Positions 38,186 to 48,997 of a stretch of DNA of 64,000 nt are shown here, one piece after another. Each line of letters starts with the position of its first letter. Position 1 is the stretch's first letter. The position numbers were made by a program, and so were the translations under genes. Below the pieces are notes generated by a model that was given only the letters and a program-made list of their open reading frames with translations, did no database searches and was not told the DNA's origin. The stretch spans positions 35,923,001 through 35,987,000 of the forward strand of contig NC_068560.1 in NCBI RefSeq assembly GCF_022201045.2, in the 5' to 3' direction. Source of the DNA: Citrus sinensis (Eukaryota; Streptophyta; Magnoliopsida; Sapindales; Rutaceae).

Positions 38186-39086
38186 AAATAATCATGGACC
38201 TGCGTCTTGGATGAATAAACATGCCGACATTGAGGAGCATTTTTATCTAGAGACACTGCTAACACCAACATTGCTCATAATATGGCTCTTACAGTTGGAC
38301 ACCCACACCCTGGGCCTGGGACCAAGCCCGAGTTTGGGCTTATACTTATTGTCCTCATTTTGGGAGGTTGCATTGGTCTACCCATACTTCTGGGGTTCTG
38401 ATCCTATCGACTATGAAGCTGCCAATCCTAATGCAATGGCATCAGTGGACCGTTTGTGGTCCATCCCTGCTACATACCAAGACTCTTGGGCTGCTCTTCG
38501 ATGGGTTGTTTCCCATTCAAATAACCATGGACACGAGTCTTGGTTGAATGAACATGCCGGCTATAATCTGAAGACAGTGTTGGCCCCAACATTGCTCATA
38601 ATATAGCTATTACAGCTGGACACTCACACCCTAGGCCCGAGCCCGAGTGTGGGCTTAAACTTATTGTCCCTGTTTTGGGGGTGCTTTGGTCCACCCATAC
38701 TTTTGGGGTTCCGATCCTGCCGGCTCTGAAGCTGCTAATCCCGACGCAATGGCATCAGCGGACCGTTTGTGGCCTTTTTGTGTCCTTCACATCCGGATCA
38801 TGATGACCAATCGCTCAAACCAGTGGCTGCAGATGCTCCAAGCTTGGTGAACCTTGAATGTAGCAGAGTGTTGGTTTGCGTGGCTGAAAATGATCTGTTG
38901 AAAGAAAGAGGGTGGCTTTATTATCAAGAATTGGGCAGGCGTGGGTGGATTGGCGTTGTGGAGATTCAAGAGACACAAGGTGAGGATCATGGGTTTCATT
39001 TGTATGCTCTGGGGAATGAAAAGGCCCAGGATATGATCAAAAGATTGGCTGCATTCTTCAACAGGGAAATGCCTCCTTTACTATGA
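38186..39086 (+). pseudogene. Carboxylesterase (CXE) pseudogene, 5'-truncated, with an internal tandem duplication
   Basis: Remnant of a class I plant carboxylesterase of the alpha/beta-hydrolase fold. The 5' half, including the HGGG oxyanion region, is absent. The middle part occurs twice with a period of about 332 bases: copy 1 from about 38,190 (SWMNKHADIE...) to 38,460 (PYFWGSDPIDYEAANPN...SVDRLW) and copy 2 from about 38,523 (SWLNEHAGY...) to 38,770. Between them lies SWAALRWVVSHSN, which normally precedes the repeated part. Neither copy has an intact GDSAG serine motif. The 3' third is well preserved: open from about 38,769 to 39,086, with LVCVAENDLLKERG and the catalytic-His context GEDHGFH. 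In-frame stops and missing domains mean it cannot encode an active esterase. Confidence 0.85.
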
Positions 39087-39489
39087 TTTGTGGGCTTTGG
39101 GCTTCATTAATAGGCAATAGCTGCTATGCTCGATTCTATTATGAGTAGAACTAGCAACACCTATTTTTAAATGCTTGAGAAACCCTGTTTTCGATTATAC
39201 CAAAAATACCCTTTTATTCTTAAACTCCATTTGCTCTGTTTGTTTTTTCAGTTTTCTAACTCAGAAAATAAATGGAGTATTACTTCTCTTATAGTCTTCT
39301 TCTCTACCCTCTACCTAAATAATTCTTTTGGGTGATAACTCCGATTTAAAATAAACATATTTAAGCTTTAGTTTAAAAGTAGTATTTAACTAAGTATGAA
39401 AATAATTATATTTTTTATTAAAAAAAAGCATGAAAGAAAAGAAACAAGGATTATTTGAATAAAGTATTGGATAGATGAGGATTGAGGAA

Positions 39490-39537
39490 TATATATATAT
39501 AGAGAGAGAGATAGATAGATAGAGAGAGAGAGAGAAA
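39490..39537. repeat. (TA)n-(GA)n / (GATA)n microsatellite
   Basis: Short TA run followed by GA and GATA units. Confidence 0.85.
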
Positions 39538-39842
39538 AAAAAGAAAAGAGAAAGTGACATTTTGGTGTATTGAAAGAGTTTGCAAATCAAATCAATTATA
39601 AAATGTGGGTTTCTTTTAAGGATTAAAGGGAAAGAAACAGCAAATGAAATGTAATTTCATTAGTAATGGGTGTCTATTGAAGGGGTGTAAATGTCGTTTG
39701 TCGTTCTTTAGATTGCTTTTTCTAAATTACAAATCTATGTGTTGAACTTTATTATCATTATCTTGTTATCTTGCTTTCTGAGATTGCTTTTTCTAAATTC
39801 AATGTAAATGACGTTTGTCGTTTTTTGAACTTTATTAAATTT

Positions 39843-39979
39843 CAAAAAATTATTAAACCGTGCAATTCAATGGTGTAACGACAGTTTAATTGTATAATGC
39901 TATTATACTATTAAATCGTGTATTTTAATAGCTTTCATAATCATTACACTATTAAATCGCACGGTTTAATAGTTTTTTT
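39843..39979. repeat. Foldback repeat, hairpin of ~36-bp imperfect arms
   Basis: The left arm (39,843-39,879, containing TTATTAAACCGTGCAATTCA) is inversely repeated at 39,942-39,979 (containing TAAATCGCACGGTTTAATAG). The loop is about 62 bases and itself contains a third related copy (TATTAAATCGTGTATTTTAA), so the sequence is built of one repeated motif. Confidence 0.7.
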
Positions 39980-40255
39980 AGAATATATATATGTATGTAT
40001 GTATGTATTTTACTAACATTGATGTCTTGACTAGAGAATGACTCTATATATATATAGTGAGCTTTTAATGAAAAAAACTCTAACCATATTAAAGTTAGTG
40101 ACAACTGACAAGTTCAAAGATTAATAAATATACATTTTAATTTACTATAAGATAAAATATGCAGTTTAATCTGTGCTATTTCATCATTTTGTTTATCTCT
40201 AACTTTAATATAATAAGGAATTCTTGATTAGAAAATTATTATAAATATAAATATG

Positions 40256-42507
40256 CGCAATGGCACACCTACTGCCTGATTGTTGGTAGGCGCCCCATTA
40301 CCCGATCAATGATCATGACATGTGGTCTATCACGCACATGATCATATGTATTGTTTGGGGGTGAAAAGCACTATGACCGGACACCTATGAGCACAAACGT
40401 GCTCCTCTCATGGAAACTCGTTTCCGAGGAGCCATCTACTGGTCATTCTGATATGTTTGGTCAGAGGACATGCGACGAGAGACTCTGGTCCAGTTGACTA
40501 AAAAATTTGGTCAACGACAATTATTAGTACGTGGGTTTCCTGCAGAAAGTTTGGGCACAAAACCCACTCGACACCGGTTCACTCACGATAATGCAATTGA
40601 CCCCGTAATGATCGTGAGGAAGAGGAAACAGTACAAGAAATTTGACTTTTTAAGACGATGGAGACTTTGTTTTGACTTTTTCTATTATGTGCTTGTATCA
40701 TGCTTATAAATATTAAAATGATTTTCTTCTTTTGTATTGAGAAGACTGAAACGCTTGAAGAGTCTACTGAATTGATTGCTTTACTTCAAAGATGTTCTAG
40801 AGTGAGGCCAAAAGGGTGGTGTAGTATGGAAGCAAAAGCTTAATATGTAAGTTATTCCAATTTATTTATATTTACTGGTAGAAATTAAATTTACATATTT
40901 ATTTTGAATGCAAAGTATATTTGGGATTGAGGACGTGTTTGCTTGAAAAATTTAGTTAATGTTTTATTCTAGCTTTGTGTTATTTTTTCACTCATATTTT
41001 TACAAGTGCTATTGGTCTTACTATTTGCTATTTGTTTAATCTTAGTCAATGAGACTTATTATTCAATAAGGACATGATTCTCTTTCTTCTGTAGATGTAT
41101 TTAGTATTATTTTTAAAGGTATATTAATTATTAACTTCTAATTATGCAGGACTAAATGATAGAAATGAAGAAAAACTTCAATATCGAGGAAAGTGTTAAG
41201 CCATTAACTGATAATCAAATTTATAAAATCATGTCAGGAAAGAAATCCAATTTTGTGAAGAAAATGACAGGTCCTTCAAAGATAGCATCCACCGTAGCAT
41301 TGTTCCAACAAAATCAGGAGATGGCGAAGACGATTAAAGAGCAAGCAAAAAAGATTGAGAAACAAGATAATAGACTACAGGTAATTGAAGATCTCGTGAG
41401 ATTCATGAAAGAGCAACCATCGTTTTCACTTAACATTCCTGCATTATTTCAATGTCATGCTTTGTATTTAAATCTTTTGGATTATAAATAAATATTTTGA
41501 AGTCTTTTTTTTTAATGTTAGTATCATTGTTGTTGGTTTGTTTATTAATGACTACACTTGTATTTAATAATCACACCAATTTTTCTATTACGATGTAACT
41601 AGTTGTAACATAATAAAATACATCGTCCTTAAAAATAATGTGAGATAATATTGGTTTTCATTTGAAACGGAAGTAATTTTCATGGAATAATATTTTTTGA
41701 ATCAAAATGTTTTGGTCACTAGATATCAATATATGTGACTATAATATGTCATCGTGGATGCTTTCTTTTAACGACAATTGGAAGTAGTCATTAAATAATA
41801 AAGTATATTATGATTAAAAATAATTTGAGACTATATTACATAGATTTTGCAATGAAAGAATCCGTTGCAACATGTTAATTTTTCTAACTAAATGTTATAG
41901 TTGTGAATGCTTAAATTTTATGACAAGAGATAATGGTCACTTAATTTTTTTTGATACAATATAATTAGTCACGAAATAGTAAAATGAATTGTCCTTAAAA
42001 TAAATTTAAGACTAAATTAATTACAAATTGTATTTGCAAAAATTGTCACAAATGACAACTACTTGGGACGATTATGTAACGTCACGATATGTAAATTTTA
42101 ACAACAGAAAAATAGTGTTGCTAATTGTATATTTGAACCTCTAAAATGACGATTTTTAGTAATTATTGCGACTATATTTACAAACTCTCGAGACAAAATT
42201 ATTGTCACTATAGATCACATATTATGACAAATGTGAGGTGTAATTGATTGCATTTTTAAGTCTCTAATTTGACCATTTTGAATACCATTTGTGACAATTT
42301 TAACTTAATTTTAAGACAATTATCTTTGTCACAAAAACATATTATAACATGAGAAAAATAATTTTAGTCGTTAGACCATTTTAAGACGGTCTTTCCACAA
42401 CTATCATATGACAATTTATTTTTTGTCATAAAAAATGTAAGGTGACTAATTTATTATCTTTAATGACTAAATTTTTTTGTAATAAAATATTATTTTTCTT
42501 GTAGTGA
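40256..42507. mobile_element. Probable CACTA (En/Spm) transposon remnant
   Basis: The right terminus ends TTTTTCTTGTAGTG at 42,494-42,507, the inverse of the CACTACAAGAAAA ends seen in plant CACTA elements. The preceding 600 bases carry repeated short subterminal words of the type TTGTCAC / GTGACAA in both orientations. A frame at 41,156-41,491 (111 codons, containing MSGKKSNFVKKMTGPSKIAS and a coiled coil NQEMAKTIKEQAKKIEKQD) looks like the C-terminal part of a plant Ptta/En/Spm-type transposase protein. An intact left end was not found, so the left boundary is nominal and the element is probably truncated. Confidence 0.5.
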
Positions 42508-42925
42508 AACCGAGTATGCCGGTTGAGAATAAGAGATAGAAAGGATGAAGGTAAAGGGGTTAGACTCTTACAGATTGAATTGACCTATGTTCATTTTTCT
42601 CTCCACCTTACAACTTTTATTTGATCTTTCTTTAAGCCTTAAAACCAATTTCTTTTGATTTTGGGAGCAAAGATAATAATAGTTAAACCACAAGATTGGA
42701 GGCATAAATTTTCTAAGTAAACTCATATCGTTGACTTGAGCATCGAATGATTTACGCCTGAAAAACCTCTGGCGTCCTTGACGGGTTGTTTGTGAGTTTA
42801 GGAGTCTTCAGAGGAGAAGCTCAAGATCGCAAAGTCCTATTTGTGAAGAAAGGAAGCAGTTCATAATCGTCCCCAATCAATTATAAATGTAAGTGTTAAC
42901 ATAGTTGTATGGCGGATTCTACATC

Positions 42926-42998
42926 AACATGTATGTATGTATGTATGTATGTATGTATATATGTATGTATGTATGTATGTGTGTATGTGTTTATATGT
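42926..42998. repeat. (ATGT)n microsatellite
   Basis: About 17 tetranucleotide units, slightly degenerate (TATG/TGTG), followed by TA-rich sequence. Translates in both strands as artefactual MYVC or HTYI repeats. Confidence 0.95.
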
Positions 42999-45190
42999 AT
43001 ATATTTGTGTATGTATATATTATTAATAAAATAATATTCGATGGCCTGCTTAATTACTTTTCGTGTTTCATGAAGTGCGCTATACAGGAAAAGACATCTT
43101 AACAGTTCATTTGAAATTTGGTACAAAACATTTATTTATAGCGCAAAGGAATGAGTTGTTCTGTATTCAATTTTGGTTTTCACTCGCCGACAATAACGAA
43201 AATATTTTCAAAGGACAACGGGAGTGAAGGTGCATTTTAATTAATCCAAATCAAACCTTTATTCGAATCAATATCAAATCTTAGATGATGCAAATTCCTA
43301 TATTATTTCAGATTCGATAAATCTTAGAGGTAGCTGAGTATTACTTCTAAACTAAATAATTAAATAGATGAGTAACAATATACTTATAAAGTATACATAG
43401 AAAATGATACGATTTGTGACCACATGTGATTTATCTATTGATAATGTGAAATTATCTCACTAGTAATAGCATAAAAAATTAAGTATTATTTACCACATAA
43501 CTGTTATTGATTACTGGTATGTTATTTGGAATAAAAACATAAATAATTAATTAAAGATTGACTTAGATCTTGACAATAACTTTTAGAAAATAACTGGTGA
43601 TTCTCTGCTCTTTATTTTTTGTAAAACTACTCCAATGATTAATTCACCCCATTAGAAAATTTAAAATGAATATATTCTGTAAATCCATCGCATAAATATA
43701 AAAAAAATAACCCCCATCCATTTAATATTTCTAAGATCTTCTTTCTTTCTTTTTTCAGATTCTTTTTTATTGTTTCGTTTAATAGGAAAAGAAGAAACAC
43801 ACACTCACATACATATACTTTTTTTTTTTTTGAGAAATAATATCGACTCCATATCTCCCCAGAACATACCCACATTCATTGATTCAAAGTCCGTTTGCAT
43901 GAAAAGGAAAAAAAATAAAAAAATAAAAAATAAAACTTACTTTTTCTCTCAGATTCCTTGCCAAGGCATTTCTTAAAAACTCCCAAGTTTATACAGTTAT
44001 AATAAATTTAATTTCTAAAGTATAATAAATAATAATAATATAAGAATGATTATTTATTTACCTATTTTAACCAATTCACACAAAGATGACATGATAATTA
44101 CAAAAAATCTTATGAGTGGGAGTGAAAATAACATTGTAATTACAAAAATACTCCATTGAGTCCCAAACGTTCAAACTCATAGCTACACTATAACACATAT
44201 ATAGTGAACTAGTTATAAATAATGATGGGTAAACATGTATTAAATGGATCTTCATACCTTCAAATTGTATTGAGCATTGAGTTCGCTAGTCAACAATACT
44301 CAAATAAATGGAAAAAATTATAAATTCATTTTTTTGTAAAGATTAAAATTCATGAACATCATGACAAAAATGTTAATTGTTTCTTTGGTTTCTAAATAAA
44401 TTTAGAAAAATTACATCGACAAAATGTTGATAAGAAGTTCTTAAAAAAAAAAAAAATCTAAATTTTGTACTCTCTTTACCCAATTACTTCATTTGTGTAT
44501 GACTTAGAATTTCAAGGTACACATGTATTTATTAATTACATGTTTAGATTCCAATAGTTAGTTTTATATTATATACATATATTAATCGAGGTGTATAAAA
44601 CATTTACTAATTACTCAGTTGGTTTGTTGGTCTAATTGTTATTTATAAACATAGCTTAAGGTTAGGACATTTCCAAGTGGTCCAAGTCTTTTGATATTTA
44701 AGAAATGAAAATTGAGTCAGAGTTGATGATCAAAATCCACACCCCATACGGCAAAATGTAAAACTTTGATAATTTTTTAGCATCATAGCATGGGAAATTA
44801 TAGTATTTTTGAAAATTAAAAGGGGGGGTGGGGGGGGGGGCAGGGGCACTAGACAAAAAATCAATGTGGAAACGTTAACTCTCGGGTGGTAGATCAGTAA
44901 TAATAATAACTAAATAAACAAACAAAATAATGATCCAACGGTGTCGCGGCAGGCATCATTGATGAATTCAACTTAAAATGAACCCAACCGAGTAATAATT
45001 GTCACATCGCATGCTTAGTCCTTGGACCTATGGCAATTGTTTTTATTTTTGAAAAAAATGAAAAGAACTTATTATATTTTTTAACAACGTTAACACAATT
45101 TATTAAATATTTAGTTAACGACGACTTATTCTACCAACATTAATATAATAGAAATAATTTATTTTATCTGTCAGAACAATATTAAATTGG

Positions 45191-45460
45191 TGCTTCGAAG
45201 ACATTTCAACATCAAACTATTCTAATCTTTTTTATATTTTGAAAAATAAAATTTTAGTCGAGTTGATTAGAATCGGATCCCTGGTCAAGTAGAACTAAAA
45301 TTGTCCTACTTTGAGAAACTTGAATTCGAAGACATTTTAACACCAAATTGTCATAATCTTTTGATATTTTGAAAAATGAAATTTGAGTCGAGTTGATTGG
45401 AATCAGATCGCCGGTCAAGTAGAACTAAAAATGTCATACTTTGAGAAAATTGAATCTCAT
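45191..45460. repeat. 131-bp tandem repeat, two copies
   Basis: Copies begin at TTCGAAGACATTT (45,194 and 45,325) and share the blocks AGTCGAGTTGATT, GGTCAAGTAGAACTAAAA and CTACTTTGAGAAA-like sequence, with about 85 percent identity by eye. They lie about 0.8 kb upstream of the carboxylesterase ATG. Confidence 0.8.
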
Positions 45461-46270
45461 GGAGAATTGGATTATTTATTTAAAAAGAAACAAAAAATGA
45501 TATTTGATTATATTAAACCAAACAACAGGGTGTAACGGTCCCTCTCGGTTACTAGACTAGCAATAATAATAACAATAATATCGATGGTGTCGCATTCACT
45601 CAATGCCTCATCGTCTAAAATTATCTCTCTGTTGAGGTATTCAACTTAAAATGAACACTCCCAAAGAAATGATTGTCGCATAGCATGCTTAGACATATTG
45701 TGCAATAATGCTTTCTTAATGTTTTTCTTTTTTTTTTATAATTATTTTGCTATAGTGCAAAAATTAATAATAACCTCACAGGGAACGATCAACATCTGCC
45801 CACGATAGTTTGTTTGCGAGACTGGGGAATGGGGATATTGCTGGTAAGACGAGTTCAATTTTTCGTGAAAACGTTTCTTAAATGGCACTCCAAATAATAT
45901 TTGATTAAGATACATCTTTGTTGACAGATGGGAAGTGATTAAATTATTGGTATACAGAATCAACGGATGCTTCACTTGTCAACGATTCAAAACGTGTGTA
46001 ACAGAGAGAAATTTGCTTTCATCTCGGAGACGTTCTAGATAGCATTTACTATTTGCTAACAAAGGCTATACCCGCCGGCAGAAGGGGAAAAAAAAAGCCA
46101 AATTGTCAATAAAAAAGTCATCGTCACTGTGCCCTTGTTTAAAAGTTTTAGCGGTCAGCTGTGTCAGTTGTCCTGCAGGTTGGAAGAAATCGTCTTCTAT
46201 CTTTATTTTAAGCCACGTAAAGGATCTCAACTCTAACAAACGATACTTGCATCTCTCTCTGAATTCCGAA

Positions 46271-47263
46271 ATGGGTTCAATCAAATCTGCAGAAGTCTCG
46301 AGGGAGGTTTTTCCTTATCTTCGAGTATACGAAGATGGGACGGTGGAGAGACTTGCGGGAACTGAAGTGGCTGCAGCTGGCTTGGATCCTGCAACCAACG
46401 TTCTATCCAAAGACGTCCTGATCATACCAGAGACCGGCGTCTCAGCTAGAGTTTACCGTCCCAGTAACATCACAAATAAGGTTCCCCTCGTTGTATACTT
46501 TCACGGTGGTGCCTTTGTCATAGCATCATCCGCAGATCCCAAGTACCACACCAGCCTCAACAACCTGGTTGCCGAGGCTGACATCATTGTTGTCTCCGTT
46601 AACTACAGATTGGCCCCGGAACATCCTCTTCCCGCTGCATTTGAGGACTCTTTGGGTGCACTCAAGTGGGTGGCTTCCCATGCTAAGGGTGAGGGAGATG
46701 GCAACCGCCCTCTACCTGTACTTAATCAAGAAGCTTGGCTCCGGGAATTTGTTGACTTCGACAAGGTCTTTTTGGCTGGCGACAGCGCTGGTTCTTCTAT
46801 TGCACATTACTTGGGCCTGCGGATCAAGGACGAGGTCCGGGACTTGAAGATTCTAGGTATTGTTATGATCATGCCTTATTTCTGGGGGAAGAAGCCGATA
46901 GGAGTTGAGGTGACTGATCAGTTCAGGAAACAAATGGTTGACAATTGGTGGCTTTTTGTTTGTCCTTCTGATAAAGGCTGTGATGATCCGCTTATCAACC
47001 CGTTGGTGGAAGGCGCACCGAGCGCTGCGAGCCTGGCATGTGAGAAGCTGCTTGTTATTGTCGCCGAGAAAGACGTACTCAAGGACAGGGGCAGGCTTTA
47101 CTATGAAAATTTGGTTAAGGGTAGCAACTGGGCTGGGAAGGCAGATTTTGTTCAAGTTCAAGGAGAGGATCATGTGTTCCATATCCTTGACCCGAACTCC
47201 CACAACGCCAAGACCTTGATCAAACGGTGGGCTTCTTTCATCAACTCAGACTCAGTGAACTGA
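46271..47263 (+). CDS. Class I plant carboxylesterase (CXE family, GID1-like fold)
   Basis: Intronless 330-residue alpha/beta-hydrolase that should cleave carboxylic esters of small plant metabolites; substrate unknown. The oxyanion-hole motif is HGGAF at residues 78-82 (Ala at the position often Gly). The nucleophile elbow is GDSAG with S172. The acid is probably D268 in VAEKDVLKDRG and the base H301 in GEDHVFH, so the triad is complete. The N-terminus REVFPYLRVYEDGTVERLAG is typical of the family. The frame is open 56 codons further upstream but that part does not resemble the family, so the ATG at 46,271 (AAATGGG context) is the start. No signal peptide is visible: probably cytosolic. It sits between two pseudogenes of the same family, the only intact copy in the window. 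Order relative to SDH5 recalls Arabidopsis CXE2 (At1g47480). Confidence 0.93.
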   Translation: MGSIKSAEVSREVFPYLRVYEDGTVERLAGTEVAAAGLDPATNVLSKDVLIIPETGVSARVYRPSNITNKVPLVVYFHGGAFVIASSADPKYHTSLNNLVAEADIIVVSVNYRLAPEHPLPAAFEDSLGALKWVASHAKGEGDGNRPLPVLNQEAWLREFVDFDKVFLAGDSAGSSIAHYLGLRIKDEVRDLKILGIVMIMPYFWGKKPIGVEVTDQFRKQMVDNWWLFVCPSDKGCDDPLINPLVEGAPSAASLACEKLLVIVAEKDVLKDRGRLYYENLVKGSNWAGKADFVQVQGEDHVFHILDPNSHNAKTLIKRWASFINSDSVN

Positions 47264-47608
47264 ATGCTACAGTTGTGTGAAACCGAAACAGTTGTTACTT
47301 TTACTGAATCGTCCAACTTTTTTCTTTTCTTTCTTTTTTTTCAATGCTGATCTATGTGGAAAATAAAAGTCTGTTGAAAGCTACCCGTACCCATTTTAAG
47401 TTCATTAATAGTTTGTCTTTCCATTTTTCCTTTTCCCTTCTCTCTTTTGACCGCTCCTGAACGATGTACTTTCGTTGTTAAAAGATCGCTGCTTAAATTC
47501 TGTTTACTGTATTATTCTATGAATAAATAAGTTGTTTTGCTCGATAGAATTATTTATAGCAACAAGACAAATCCTAGCCAAACCATCCATATTAAAGATG
47601 AGACATGA

Positions 47609-47827
47609 ACCAATAAAGTGTTGGCTCCACTGGTAATGGAGTCCCCTTAAGTGGCTTGACTGAGTTTGTTCCTCAGTTCGAGTCGCAAGGAAGTCGCCTT
47701 TGTTGGGAGAACCAGTGCCTACCGGTTCGAGCGGGGACTTCTAGTCTGAGTTGTGGTACGGACTTAAAGGTGCCTCCCACAGTTGGGGCCCTCCCCAAAA
47801 TACCTCATGATTAATATAAAAAAAAAA
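47609..47827 (+). mobile_element. tRNA-derived SINE with poly(A) tail and target-site duplication
   Basis: About 220 bases with an A-box-like stretch (TGGCTCCACTGGTAATGGAG near 47,622-47,641) and a B-box-like stretch (CAGTTCGAGTCGC near 47,676), the internal promoter layout of RNA polymerase III. It ends in an A-run at 47,818-47,830. A 15-base duplication with one mismatch flanks it: AAAGATGAGACATGA at 47,594-47,608 and AAAGATGAGAAATGA at 47,828-47,842. Non-coding. Confidence 0.8.
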
Positions 47828-47842
47828 AAAGATGAGAAATGA

Positions 47843-48904
47843 CCAGTCCCACTTGCTTTTCCCTTCGGCTGCTTTGCAATGCAACAAGCGCCCCGTGTCA
47901 TGGCCCTTGATGAGTGCGCTATGCTTATCGCACACGAACAATTGATGAGACAGAATGAGATTATGGCTAATTTGTAACCAGGATCTACGATCTCGTGTTT
48001 TACTTAATACCTCATGGTCCTTAATGATTGCGCCATGCTAATGATGTTACAAAGATTTTTTTGGTTGGACTTTTTCGTTTTCTGTAACGCAGAGAAAGAC
48101 ATATTAATAATCTATATAATTATTTGTGAATGTTTTGTTGCGGATCTTCTCCCTGAATCTAGCCTTCATTACGGGTAAATCCGGTTATCCCAATGTCTCC
48201 ACTTATTTGTTAAATAAATACACACGTAAATGAATGTGATTGATTTTATTGTCCTAGTAACGTGGCAGCTCGAATATACAAAAGAATTTCTCAGAAACCA
48301 ATCAGTATGTAGAAAACTCACGGCTATAAATGTGTTCTTTTTTCTTCTTTTTTTCCCCGTTTTCATGGAAGGACAGCCATTATAAAAATTGAAAGAAGCT
48401 TGAAATAAATCTTCTATGCTATCAGGACCACCCAGGCTCATCATTTTGTCTATCAAAAGCCTGTAACCTGCGGATACATATCATCTGTTGGATAGAAATC
48501 TTCCACCGACTGCTAACATTTTCTCGTTATAGATCAGCATCAGCCTAACAAAAAAGAGTTCAAACAATGAAGAAGTATCCCGGCATTGCGAAGTCAGAAT
48601 TGAAACCTAACTGGGCAAATTTAGTTTCTTTAAGAAATTCGATTTTCTTAAAATGTTTTAAAATGATTTTGGATATAACATACTCAGTTAATGTGATTTT
48701 AATGATAATAATTTAATTTTGAGCTTATATTTTTATATTTTATTTAAAATCGGTGGGGGTAAATTAAAAATTTTATTGGGACAAATAAAAAATTTGGTTG
48801 AATTTTAGATAGTATTTTCTAAAAAAATTAAGACTCACATGGTAACTGATTCCATTTGTCTCTACCTCGCTCCGCCACTCCCAGGATGTGTTACCTTTCC
48901 TACA
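47843..48904. other. Spacer between intact and broken carboxylesterase
   Basis: No gene supported. Two imperfect copies of a ~30-base segment (CATGGCCCTTGATGAGTGCG at about 47,899 and CATGGTCCTTAATGATTGCG at about 48,014) lie 115 bases apart. A minus-strand open frame at 48,169-48,456 has no recognisable family. Confidence 0.5.
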
Positions 48905-48997
48905 GCCATAGGTATTGAAGGATGGAACCATTAGAAGACTTGAAGGAACCCAAGTCATTCCTGCTGGCTTGGATCCAAAAACAAATATCTTATTTAG

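Larger units (their letters stand above)
39087..40255. other. AT-rich spacer with microsatellite and foldback
   Basis: Holds a (TA)n(GA)n microsatellite at 39,490-39,537, a foldback at 39,843-39,979 and a short (ATGT)n run near 39,988-40,006. No gene is seen. Confidence 0.6.
42508..46270. other. Spacer upstream of the intact carboxylesterase, with duplicated segments
   Basis: No gene is seen. Notable are the (ATGT)n array, a G-run near 44,821-44,850, and a direct duplication: sequence around 44,690-45,035 recurs in diverged form around 45,355-45,700 (shared blocks include TATTCAACTTAAAATGAAC-like and CGCATGCTTAG-like words). A 131-base tandem repeat lies at 45,191-45,460. The last ~240 bases are the carboxylesterase leader. 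Confidence 0.55.

Noticed and set aside
42896-43126. Frames rich in MYVC or THIHTYIH
   Set aside because: Translations of the (ATGT)n array on both strands.
48169-48456. Minus-strand frame beginning MIDKMMSLGGPDSIEDLF
   Set aside because: No recognisable family and no exon chain; too weak to call a gene.
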